Shown here: positions 25,771 through 33,357 of the stretch, piece by piece
Numbering within the stretch: the stretch's first letter is position 1
How the letters are laid out: each line of letters begins with the position of its first letter
Assembly (NCBI RefSeq): GCF_002284575.1
Contig: NZ_NPKJ01000068.1
Span: 248,001 to 312,000, forward strand
Direction of reading: 5' to 3'
DNA length: 64,000 nt
Source: Mesorhizobium temperatum
GTDB lineage: Bacteria > Pseudomonadota > Alphaproteobacteria > Rhizobiales > Rhizobiaceae
Program-made: the position numbers and the translations under genes
Notes under the pieces: generated by a model
The model's database searches: none
Told to the model about the DNA's origin: nothing
The model's input: the letters and a program-made list of their open reading frames with translations, nothing else

Positions 25771-26553
25771 ATGGAGCTTCGGCTGGACAACAAGGTGGTG
25801 CTGGTCACCGGAGCGACGCAAGGCATTGGCCGGGCGATCGCCGAGGCGCTGGCGCGTTCTGGTGCCGGCGGCCTGCTGGTCACCGGCCGCGAGCCCGTGC
25901 GCGGCAGCGAAGTGGCGACGTCGCTCTCCCAGGCAGGCACGCCAACCGCATTCTTCGCCGCCGATCTGGCGGATACCACGGCGCCGGCGCGGCTGGTGGA
26001 GGAATGCGTCGGCCGCTTCGGCCGTATCGACGCGCTGGTCAACGCCGCCGGCCTGACCAACCGCGCCTCGTTTCTCGATGCCGACCTCGACGATTGGGCG
26101 GCGCTGTTCGCCGTCAATGCGCGGGCGCCGTTTTTTCTCATGCAGGCAGCCATCACGCAGATGCGCAAGCAGGGTCAAGGCGGCGCCATCGTCAACATCC
26201 TGTCGATCAACGCGCATTGCGGCTCGCCCGAACTCGCCGTCTATTCGGCCACCAAGGGCGCGTTAGCCACACTCACCCGCAACGCCGCCAACGCGCATCG
26301 TTTCGACCGCATCCGCGTCAACGGCATCAATGTCGGCTGGACCGACACGCCGGCCGAACGCATCATGCAGGCCGAGACGCTGGGGCATGGCCCGGGCTGG
26401 ATCGACGCCGCCAACGCGTCGCAGCCTTTCGGACGCCTGCTGGCGGCCGACGAGGTGGCCAACCTCACCGTCTTCCTGCTCTCCGACGCCTCCGGGCCGA
26501 TGACCGGCGCGCTGATCGACCAGGAGCAATGGGTCGTCGGGGCGAACCGGTGA
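25771..26553 (+). CDS. SDR family oxidoreductase
   Basis: Classical short-chain dehydrogenase of 260 residues. Rossmann motif TGATQGIGRA near residue 14, NAAG near residue 92, active-site Ser in NILSINAHCG and YSATKGA (YxxxK) near residue 160. A C-terminal MTGALIDQEQWVVG is usual for the family. The start at 25771 follows a strong GGAGGAGGA site and gives a normal N-terminus; the longer frame from 25574 adds unrelated sequence. It stands first in a cluster with a mannitol-dehydrogenase-like remnant, a sugar isomerase-like gene and a ribose-type ABC importer, so oxidation of a sugar or polyol is the likely role. Confidence 0.92.
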   Translation: MELRLDNKVVLVTGATQGIGRAIAEALARSGAGGLLVTGREPVRGSEVATSLSQAGTPTAFFAADLADTTAPARLVEECVGRFGRIDALVNAAGLTNRASFLDADLDDWAALFAVNARAPFFLMQAAITQMRKQGQGGAIVNILSINAHCGSPELAVYSATKGALATLTRNAANAHRFDRIRVNGINVGWTDTPAERIMQAETLGHGPGWIDAANASQPFGRLLAADEVANLTVFLLSDASGPMTGALIDQEQWVVGANR

Positions 26554-26568
26554 CGGCTTCCGCATCGC

Positions 26569-26860
26569 CCGAAACGCTAGGCCCGCACTGCTTAGCCGGC
26601 TTCCTCCCGCCGTCCAAAAGCCGTCCTACGACCGGACGGCGCTGGCCCCGGGCATCGCCCATATCGGCGTCGGCGCCTCACACCGCTGCTTTGCCGGGTG
26701 GCGCGGCCTGGCGGACTGGATCGCCGCCAACGATGATTTCCGCACGGCTGTCACGGCCAGTCACGACGGCTTGCTCTGCGACGATCCGATGGCGTTCGTC
26801 GGACAGGTTTGCGCATTGCCGGCTGCCACACGGTTGAAGCGGCCCGCACAATCGGCATAG
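26569..26860 (+). pseudogene. Remnant resembling mannitol/fructuronate dehydrogenase
   Basis: An open frame without a credible start encodes LLSRLPPAVQKPSYDRT, then ALAPGIAHIGVGASHR. This resembles the N-terminus of the long-chain mannitol dehydrogenase family (PxYDR...GIxHxGxGxFHR). After SHR the family's expected residues are lost, and the frame continues for about 60 residues (WRGLADWIAANDDFRTAV...) to a TAG at 26858, which I cannot place with confidence but which could be the far C-terminus joined by an internal deletion. Full-length family members have about 490 residues. Its position between an SDR gene and a TIM-barrel gene fits a former polyol operon. Confidence 0.5.
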
Positions 26861-26896
26861 TAGATCGGTCGTGGATCACGACCAGGGGAGGGCAAT

Positions 26897-27811
26897 ATGA
26901 AGCTCGGACTGCTCACCGCACCGTTTGCCGACACCCCGCTCGGCGAGGTCGCCGATTGGGCAAGTTCTGCCGGTTTTGAGGCGTTGGAGATCGCCTGCTG
27001 GCCGAAATCCTCGGGTGCTGCCCGGCGCTATGCCGGCACCAGCCATATCGACGCCGCCTCGACCTCGGCCTCGCAGGCGAAGGAAATCGCGGCCGCACTG
27101 GCGGAAGAGAACCTGTCGATCTCGGGCCTCGGCTTCTATCCCAATCCGCTGCATCCCGATGCCGCCCACCGCAAGGCCGTCATCGATCATTTGAAGAAGG
27201 TGATCGTGCTGGCGAGCCATATGGGCGTGCCTGTCGTCAACACCTTCTGCGGCGGCGACGCTGCAAAAACCATCGACGCCAACTGGCAAGAGGCGCTCAA
27301 ACTGTGGCCCGCCGTCATCGCCCATGCGCGCGACAACGGCGTCAAGCTGGCCTTTGAGAACTGCCCGATGATCTTCAGCTATGACGAATGGCCGGGCGGC
27401 CACAACATCGCCTATTCGCCCCATATCTGGCGCCGCATTCTAGAGGCGTGGGGCGGCGACGTCGGCATGAATTTCGACCCGTCGCATCTAGTCTGGCAGA
27501 TGATCGACCAAGCCCGCTTCATCAGGGAATTCGGCCCGTACATGCTGCATGTCCATGCCAAGGACCTGATGATCGATCATGATGGACTTTACGAGCGCGG
27601 CATCCTCTCGGCCGGCATGGGCTGGCAGGTGCCGCGCATGCCGGGGCTTGGCGATGTCGACTGGAATGTGATCTTCTCCGGCCTCTATCGCATCGGCTAC
27701 GACGGACCCATCATCATCGAGCACGAAGACCGGCGGTTTGAGGGGAGCGATGAACAGGTCAAGCGAGGCTTTCTGCTGGCCCGCGACGTGCTGCGCCCCT
27801 TCGTGAAATGA
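26897..27811 (+). CDS. Sugar phosphate isomerase/epimerase (TIM barrel)
   Basis: Protein of 304 residues of the xylose-isomerase-like TIM-barrel family (AP_endonuc_2). It shows MKLGLLTAPFADTPLGEVAD, ISGLGFYPNPLHP, VVNTFCGGD, KLAFENCPM (Glu near residue 155), MNFDPSHLVWQ (Asp/His near residue 198), HVHAKD (His near residue 219) and IIIEHEDRRF near residue 275; these supply the usual Glu/Asp/His metal ligands. It lies 46 bases upstream of the sugar-binding protein gene on the same strand, so it probably isomerises or epimerises the sugar brought in by that importer. The precise substrate is not visible. Confidence 0.92.
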   Translation: MKLGLLTAPFADTPLGEVADWASSAGFEALEIACWPKSSGAARRYAGTSHIDAASTSASQAKEIAAALAEENLSISGLGFYPNPLHPDAAHRKAVIDHLKKVIVLASHMGVPVVNTFCGGDAAKTIDANWQEALKLWPAVIAHARDNGVKLAFENCPMIFSYDEWPGGHNIAYSPHIWRRILEAWGGDVGMNFDPSHLVWQMIDQARFIREFGPYMLHVHAKDLMIDHDGLYERGILSAGMGWQVPRMPGLGDVDWNVIFSGLYRIGYDGPIIIEHEDRRFEGSDEQVKRGFLLARDVLRPFVK

Positions 27812-27856
27812 CACCCTTTTCGAACTGAACTGAGATCAACGTGGAGGAAGACTGAA

Positions 27857-28891
27857 ATGAAAAAATATCTGGCAATGGTCCCGCTGCTCGCCGGCGCGGC
27901 GTTTCTGGCTTCGGTGGGCGTCTCGTCCGCTGAAGCCAAATACACGATCGGCGTCTCCAACACGGTGCAGGGCAATGGCTGGCGCGAGGAGATGATCTGC
28001 GCCATCAAGGCGCAGGCGCTCGCCTCCGGCCAGGTCACCAAGCTCAACATCGCCCATCGCAACACCGACGCCGCCGGCCAGCTCGAGGACATCCGCAACC
28101 TGATCAGCGCCAAGGTCAACGCCATCGTCGTCAACCCGGCCGATCCGGCCGGCATCAAGTCAGCCCTCGAGGAAGCCACCAAGGCCGGCATCGTCGTCGT
28201 CGCCGTCGACCAGGCGGTCACCGAGCCCTCGGCCTACATCATCTCCAACAACCAGGAGCAATACGCCTATCTCGGCGCCAAATGGCTGTTCCAGCAGATC
28301 GGCGGCAAGGGCGACGTCGTCTACATGCGCGGCGCCGCCGGCGCCTCGGCCGACAGCGACCGCGACAAGGGCTTCAAGAAGGCGCTTGCCGAATTCCCCG
28401 ACGTGAAGGTCGTGCACGAGGTCTTCACCGGCTGGCAGCAGGACCAGGGCAAGCAGCAGATCCTCGATTTCATCGCCACCGGATCGCCGTTCAACGGCAT
28501 CTGGACCTCGGGCATCGACAATGTGATCGTCGACGCGCTGGTCGAGTCGCAGACGCCGCTGGTACCGGTGGTCGGCGCCGACAATGCCGGCTTCGTCGGC
28601 CAGCTGAATTCGGTCGAAGGCCTGGTCGGCGCGGCGGTGACCAACCCCGGTTCGATCGGCGGCGCCGGCGTGACGCTGGCGCTGCAGATCCTGAACGGCA
28701 AGAAGCCGGCGGAGCAGACCGTGCTGGTCGAGCCGCAGCTCTGGGAGAACGCCACCGAAGAGGGCAAGGCCAAGCTGAAGAGCGTAGCCGATCCGTCGCT
28801 GAGCCCGGAATGGCCGGTCTCGATCTCCATTCCGGAGTGGACCACCTACACCAAGGACCAGATCATCGCCTGCAAGGGCCCGGGCGAGTAA
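27857..28891 (+). CDS. Sugar ABC transporter substrate-binding protein
   Basis: Periplasmic binding protein of 344 residues of the ribose/galactose type (Peripla_BP_4). Signal peptide MKKYLAMVPLLAGAAFLASV with cleavage near residue 26 (SSAEA). The mature part starts YTIGVSNTVQGNGWREEM, then LEDIRNLISAKVNAIVVNPAD (sugar-binding hinge region), VVAVDQAVTEPSAYIISNNQ, and GIWTSGIDNVIVDALVES. A GTGGAGGAAG ribosome site precedes the ATG. It is followed by a palindromic repeat and then by the ATPase and permease genes. Its neighbours suggest a sugar or polyol as ligand. Confidence 0.93.
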   Translation: MKKYLAMVPLLAGAAFLASVGVSSAEAKYTIGVSNTVQGNGWREEMICAIKAQALASGQVTKLNIAHRNTDAAGQLEDIRNLISAKVNAIVVNPADPAGIKSALEEATKAGIVVVAVDQAVTEPSAYIISNNQEQYAYLGAKWLFQQIGGKGDVVYMRGAAGASADSDRDKGFKKALAEFPDVKVVHEVFTGWQQDQGKQQILDFIATGSPFNGIWTSGIDNVIVDALVESQTPLVPVVGADNAGFVGQLNSVEGLVGAAVTNPGSIGGAGVTLALQILNGKKPAEQTVLVEPQLWENATEEGKAKLKSVADPSLSPEWPVSISIPEWTTYTKDQIIACKGPGE

Positions 28892-28909
28892 TGATCGCTT
28901 CGAGCCGCG

Positions 28910-29069
28910 CTTCTGCCTTCTCCCCTTGTGGGAGAAGGTGGATCGGCGCGCAGCGCCGAGACGGAAGAGGGGTGTTGGAAGGAATGAGACGTTGGTGTTC
29001 CCTGGAACACCCCTCATCCGACCTCGCTTCGCGAGGCCACCTTCTCCCACAAGGGGAGAAGGCAGAAGC
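28910..29069. repeat. Palindromic intergenic repeat (RIME-like), copy 7, inside the ABC operon
   Basis: Arms CTTCTGCCTTCTCCCCTTGTG and CACAAGGGGAGAAGGCAGAAG are perfect inverted copies, with inner CGGAAGAGGGGTGTTGGAA and TGGAACACCCCTCATCCG arms and a CTCGCTTCGCGAGG hairpin. It lies between the binding-protein and ATPase genes of one transporter and may reduce read-through or protect the upstream message. Confidence 0.85.
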
Positions 29070-29158
29070 GCCGACTCGGCCGGCACCGTCAACCGTAGAC
29101 GGCCAACCGATCATGGCTCCATAACATTTGGAAAGCTTGGAACGAGAGCAACGCGATT

Positions 29159-30697
29159 TTGACCACCAACCCCCTCCTGGACGCCACCGGCGTCGTGAAG
29201 ACTTACGGCGCCGTGGTGGCGTTGCGCAACGCGTCGCTGTCGGTTCTGCCGGGCGAGGTTCACGCCCTGATGGGCGCCAATGGCGCCGGCAAATCGACGC
29301 TCGTAAAAATCCTGACCGGCGCCATCCGCGCCGATGCCGGGCATATCCTGATCCGCGGCGAAGCCCGCGAAGTGCGCTCGCCTGCCGATGCGCGCCGCGC
29401 CGGCCTGCTTCCCGTCTATCAGGAACCATCGCTCATCCCCGATCTCGACGTCGCCTCCAACCTTCGCCTGACCGGCACGCCGGTCGAGCCGTTCCGCGCC
29501 TGGGTGCGCGAACTCGGCATTCCCGACCTCGACATACGCGACATCGCGCGCGACATCCCGCTTGCCGTGCTGCGCGTGCTCGATCTGGCGCGCGCGCTGG
29601 CGGTCGAGCCCGACGTTTTGCTGCTCGACGAGATGACCGCAGCACTGCCGGCAAACCTTGCCGAAAAGGTACTTGAGGTCGTTCGCCGCCAGGGCGACAG
29701 CGGCCGTTCGGTGATCTTCATTTCCCACCGTTTTGTGGAGATATCGGCACTTTGCGACCGCGCCACCGTGCTCCGCGACGGCGAGACCGTCGGCGTCGTC
29801 GACATCGAGCCGGGCGTCGAGGAGCGCATCGTCGAGATGATGCTCGGCGCCAGGATCGAAAAGACGCAAGTGGCGGCGCGCCAGGCGAGCCAGGCCGCTT
29901 CGCCTAGAGATAGCCGCGCGCGCCTCGGCGTGGCGAACCTTCGTGTCGGCACCAAGCTCAACGACGTCTCGTTCGACCTGGCAAACGGTGAGGTCGCGGG
30001 CGTCGTCGCGCTCGAGGGCCAAGGCCAGGACGAGCTCTTCGCCGCGCTTGCCGGCTCGATCCGCCCGTCCGGCGGCACCATCGAAGTGGATGGAAAGCCG
30101 GTGAAATTCGCGCATCCGGCGGATGCGATCCGCGCCGGCATCGCCTATGTGCCCGGCGACCGCACCGAAGCGCTGACCATGCAGCGCTCCGTGCGCGAAA
30201 ACATCGCGCTCCCCTTCAGCGCCGCCTTGCGCAACTGGGGGCCGATCAACATGGCGCAGGAACGCTCCAGGGTCGTCAGTGCGATCGAGCGTCTGCAGAT
30301 CGACACGCGCGCCCAGCGCGAGGTACAGCGCCTGTCCGGCGGCAACCAGCAGAAGGTGACGATCGCCCGCTGGATCGCCGCTGAGGCACAGACCATCCTC
30401 TGCTTCGACCCGACGCGCGGCATCGATGTCAGGACTAAGCAGGAGATCTACAAGCTGCTGCGCGAACTCGCCGACCAGGGCAAGTCGGTGCTGTTCTATA
30501 CATCCGAGCTGGAGGAGGTGCAGCGTGTCTGCGATCGCGTCATCGTCATCTTTGGGGGGCGCGTCGTCGATGTCTTCCCTGTCGAACTCGCCGACGAGCC
30601 GGCACTGATGCGCGCCGCTTACGGCTTGCCGCGCGGCGCTAAGGAGGACGTCGGTATCCTTGCCGATATCCACTCGAGCCCGGTGGCGAAACCTTGA
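29159..30697 (+). CDS. Sugar ABC transporter ATP-binding protein (double NBD)
   Basis: Tandem ATPase of 512 residues that powers the sugar importer. NBD1 has a normal Walker A (GANGAGKST, residues 39-46), Q-loop (YQEPSLIPD) and Walker B (VLLLDEMTAALP), but the LSGGQ signature is absent: RDIPLAVLRVLDLARAL stands there. NBD2 has a degenerate Walker A (LEGQGQDELFAAL, no GKS/T), but an intact signature (RLSGGNQQK) and CFDPTRGID. The two halves are thus complementary and could make one canonical composite ATP site. The start is TTG at 29159. Its stop overlaps the TTG start of the first permease. Arrangement and length fit the RbsA/MglA class. Confidence 0.93.
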   Translation: MTTNPLLDATGVVKTYGAVVALRNASLSVLPGEVHALMGANGAGKSTLVKILTGAIRADAGHILIRGEAREVRSPADARRAGLLPVYQEPSLIPDLDVASNLRLTGTPVEPFRAWVRELGIPDLDIRDIARDIPLAVLRVLDLARALAVEPDVLLLDEMTAALPANLAEKVLEVVRRQGDSGRSVIFISHRFVEISALCDRATVLRDGETVGVVDIEPGVEERIVEMMLGARIEKTQVAARQASQAASPRDSRARLGVANLRVGTKLNDVSFDLANGEVAGVVALEGQGQDELFAALAGSIRPSGGTIEVDGKPVKFAHPADAIRAGIAYVPGDRTEALTMQRSVRENIALPFSAALRNWGPINMAQERSRVVSAIERLQIDTRAQREVQRLSGGNQQKVTIARWIAAEAQTILCFDPTRGIDVRTKQEIYKLLRELADQGKSVLFYTSELEEVQRVCDRVIVIFGGRVVDVFPVELADEPALMRAAYGLPRGAKEDVGILADIHSSPVAKP

Positions 30698-31665
30698 CCC
30701 GCCTCGTCCGTCGTCAGGGCTGGGTCGCCGGCCTGCTTGTCCTGTTCGTGGTCCTGTTCGTGATCACCAAGCTCATCCAGCCGGGCTATGGCAGCGGCGA
30801 TTTCGGCTCGCTGGTGCGCGCGGTGCTGCCTTACGCCTTTGCCGTGGCCGCCCAGACGATTGTCGTCATCGCCGGCGGCATCGATCTTTCCGTCGGCGCC
30901 ATGATGGCGCTGACCAGCGTCACCGCCGCCTCGATGATGGACGGTGCCAGCGAGGAATACGCGGTTTTCGTCGTGCCGTTCGTGCTGGCCATGGGACTGG
31001 TGCTGGGCGCCGTCAACGGCATGCTGATCGTCGTCACCCGTGTGCCCGATATCGTCGTCACGCTGGCCACCCTCTTCGTCCTGCAGGGCGCGGCGCTGCT
31101 GGTCCTAGGTGCGCCCGGTGGCGCGGTGGCCGAATGGCTGAGGGCGACCATTGTCGGGACGGTCGCGATCCCGGGGCTGCCTGAGATCTCTGCCTGGATA
31201 CCGAAGGCGCTGGTCCTGCTCGTCGTCTTCCTTTGCATCATCTGGATACCCCTCAAGCGCTCAAAACTCGGCCTTTCGATCTACGCCATCGGCAGCAGCG
31301 AGCTCGCGGCATTTCGCAGCGGCGTGCCTGTCGCGCGCACCAGGATCATCGCCTATGCCCTGTCGGGGCTTTTCGCTGCCATGGGCGGACTGGCGCTGAC
31401 CATGAGCACAGGCATCGGCGCGCCTATCCCCGGCCCCTATCTTCTTGCCAGCGTGGCGGCGGTCGTGCTCGGCGGCGTCGCACTTGGCGGCGGCAAGGGC
31501 GGATTGCTCGGCCCGATCGTCGCGGTCTTCGTGCTGCGGCTGGTACGCACCGACCTGACGCTTCTGGCCATCGATCCCAACGTCACCGCGATCATCGAGG
31601 GCGCGATCATGGTCGCCGTCGTCATGTTCGGCGCCTTCATCACCATGCGGAGCCGGCAATCATGA
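30694..31665 (+). CDS. Sugar ABC transporter permease 1
   Basis: Inner-membrane permease of 323 residues of the ribose/xylose/arabinose type (BPD_transp_2). It has about nine to ten hydrophobic helices and the family motifs VVIAGGIDLSVGAMMALTS near residue 55 and GIGAPIPGPYLLASVAAVV then LGGVALGGGKGG near residue 255. The start is a TTG whose last two bases are the first two of the TGA stop of the ATPase gene, so translation is coupled. A second permease follows after a short hairpin repeat, so the importer probably uses a heterodimeric membrane domain. Confidence 0.93.
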   Translation: MTRLVRRQGWVAGLLVLFVVLFVITKLIQPGYGSGDFGSLVRAVLPYAFAVAAQTIVVIAGGIDLSVGAMMALTSVTAASMMDGASEEYAVFVVPFVLAMGLVLGAVNGMLIVVTRVPDIVVTLATLFVLQGAALLVLGAPGGAVAEWLRATIVGTVAIPGLPEISAWIPKALVLLVVFLCIIWIPLKRSKLGLSIYAIGSSELAAFRSGVPVARTRIIAYALSGLFAAMGGLALTMSTGIGAPIPGPYLLASVAAVVLGGVALGGGKGGLLGPIVAVFVLRLVRTDLTLLAIDPNVTAIIEGAIMVAVVMFGAFITMRSRQS

Positions 31666-31707
31666 GAGGTGCCGTGACGCTGGTTTACGGAGTCGGCGAT
31701 CCTTCGT

Positions 31708-31752
31708 GCCCCCCTCTGTCCTGCCGGACAGTCCGGCAGGACAGAGGGGGGC
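31708..31752. repeat. Compact 22-bp perfect palindrome, derivative of RIME-like element
   Basis: GCCCCCCTCTGTCCTGCCGGA-C (31708-31729) and its exact complement (31731-31752) are separated by one base. The arms match the outer arms of the element at 17677-17839, but the whole interior is missing. It lies between the two permease genes. Confidence 0.85.
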
Positions 31753-31822
31753 GCCGTAGAGCGCCATCCTCCCCCAACCGGAACAGCACCAACATCGGGC
31801 AAAACCAATCGCGAGCAATCTC

Positions 31823-32803
31823 ATGAGCACAACCGCGATCCAACCCGTACCCTTTGGCCGCCGCCTCAAGCGCTTCATGGCCGACCGGCCGCTGATTCCC
31901 CTGATCATCCTGCTCGTCATCCTGGTGCTGGTTCTGCAGATCCTGCGCCCCGGCATCGTCAACGAGCGGTGGCTCGCCAACACCGTCAAGTTCGCCATCC
32001 CGCTGGCAATTCTTGCCGGCTGCCAGACCATGACCATGCTGACCGGCGGCATCGACCTGTCGGTCGGAACCGTGGCGACGATGAGCGCCTTCATCATGGC
32101 GACGCAGGTCGTCCATCATGACCCGGCGGTGGCGATTCTCATCGCACTGGTGCCGGCGGTGCTGATCGGCCTGGTCAACGGCATCGGCGTCGGCGTGTTT
32201 CGCGTGCACCCGCTGATCATGACGCTCGGCACCAGCCTGATCGGCACCGGCTGCCTGCAGGTCTATCAGCGCACCGTCATCGCTTCGGGCGCCAAGATTC
32301 CGCCCTTCCTGGCCTGGCTCGGCACCGGTCTCACCTATGGCGTGCCCAACGCGCTGCTGTTGTTCATCCCCGTCGCCGTCCTCATTGTCTTCACCTTGCG
32401 CCGCACCGGCTTTGGCCGTCTGATTTACGCAGTCGGCGACAATGAAGGGGCGGCGCGCCTGTCCGGCGTCCGCTATTGGCAGGTCATCACCGCGCTCTAC
32501 GTCATCTCGAGCGTGCTCGCCGGCATCACCGGGCTGCTCTATATCGGCCTGATCAAGGCGCCGTCGCTGTCGCTGGCCGAACCGCTGGTGCTGCCTTCGG
32601 TGGCCGCAGCCGTGATCGGCGGCACCTCGATCTTCGGTGGCCGCGGCGGCTACACCGGAACGATCGTCGGGGCGCTGATCCTCACCGTGCTGACAACGCT
32701 GCTGACTATCTTGCAGATGCCGGAGGGCGCGCGGCGGATGCTGTTTGGGCTTATCGTGCTGTTCGTGACCGCGGCGTATTTGCGGATTATTGAGGATCGG
32801 TAG
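31823..32803 (+). CDS. Sugar ABC transporter permease 2
   Basis: Second permease of 326 residues of the same family as its neighbour, with MLTGGIDLSVGTVATMSAF near residue 75, VHPLIMTLGTSLIGTG, and AVIGGTSIFGGRGGYTGT near residue 270, in a protein of eight to ten membrane segments. It shares the motif order with permease 1 but little sequence, as in heterodimeric sugar importers. The start at 31823 follows about 70 bases of spacer after the hairpin repeat, without a strong ribosome site. It is the last gene of the importer cluster. Confidence 0.93.
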   Translation: MSTTAIQPVPFGRRLKRFMADRPLIPLIILLVILVLVLQILRPGIVNERWLANTVKFAIPLAILAGCQTMTMLTGGIDLSVGTVATMSAFIMATQVVHHDPAVAILIALVPAVLIGLVNGIGVGVFRVHPLIMTLGTSLIGTGCLQVYQRTVIASGAKIPPFLAWLGTGLTYGVPNALLLFIPVAVLIVFTLRRTGFGRLIYAVGDNEGAARLSGVRYWQVITALYVISSVLAGITGLLYIGLIKAPSLSLAEPLVLPSVAAAVIGGTSIFGGRGGYTGTIVGALILTVLTTLLTILQMPEGARRMLFGLIVLFVTAAYLRIIEDR

Positions 32804-33357
32804 GGGGTGCTGAGGCGAGCAGTTGCTTTGATCCGAAGCAGACTCTCGCAAACGGAGCCGCGCATGACAGCTTTGGTCAGCATCTCGGCCGTTAAGGTCA
32901 GCTTTGCCACCGCCTGGAAGCGGACATAGCCGGCGACTACTCTGGTCGCGGTTGCGCTATTTCCGGACCAACATCGAGGCGACCCTGTCGGTCGCCTCTC
33001 CGACTCGTTGGCCGATCTTCGTGTTGCTTCGCTGCAAGGACCGCACAGGGGTTAGCGGTTCGACGTCGCTGCGGGCGAACATAGTAGAACGGGGTCGCCA
33101 GTTCATTATCAAAAGATCTGACCGTCATTGAGCTTTCCTGAAAGGCAAAGGCCGCTTGGACGTGGGTGCGAGAAACTCATCAAAAGCGTCGCGCTTCTCG
33201 GGCCATTCCCGGCTGCGGCGGGTGAGGCGCCGCGCCCTGGACATATTCTCGACGGAAAAACGCCTCGAAGCGCCCGGGAACCGACCGATTGGGAACAATC
33301 TTACCTGTTTCAAGGTTGGAGATGCGCAAGGGACTGCTCTACGGAATCATTGTCCAG
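32804..33357. other. Intergenic region upstream of the OmpA-like gene
   Basis: About 550 bases with no frame that shows a recognisable domain or a credible start. GC is lower and codon bias poor compared with its neighbours, which suggests decayed sequence. The OmpA-like promoter is presumably near its right end. No RNA structure was recognised. Confidence 0.4.
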
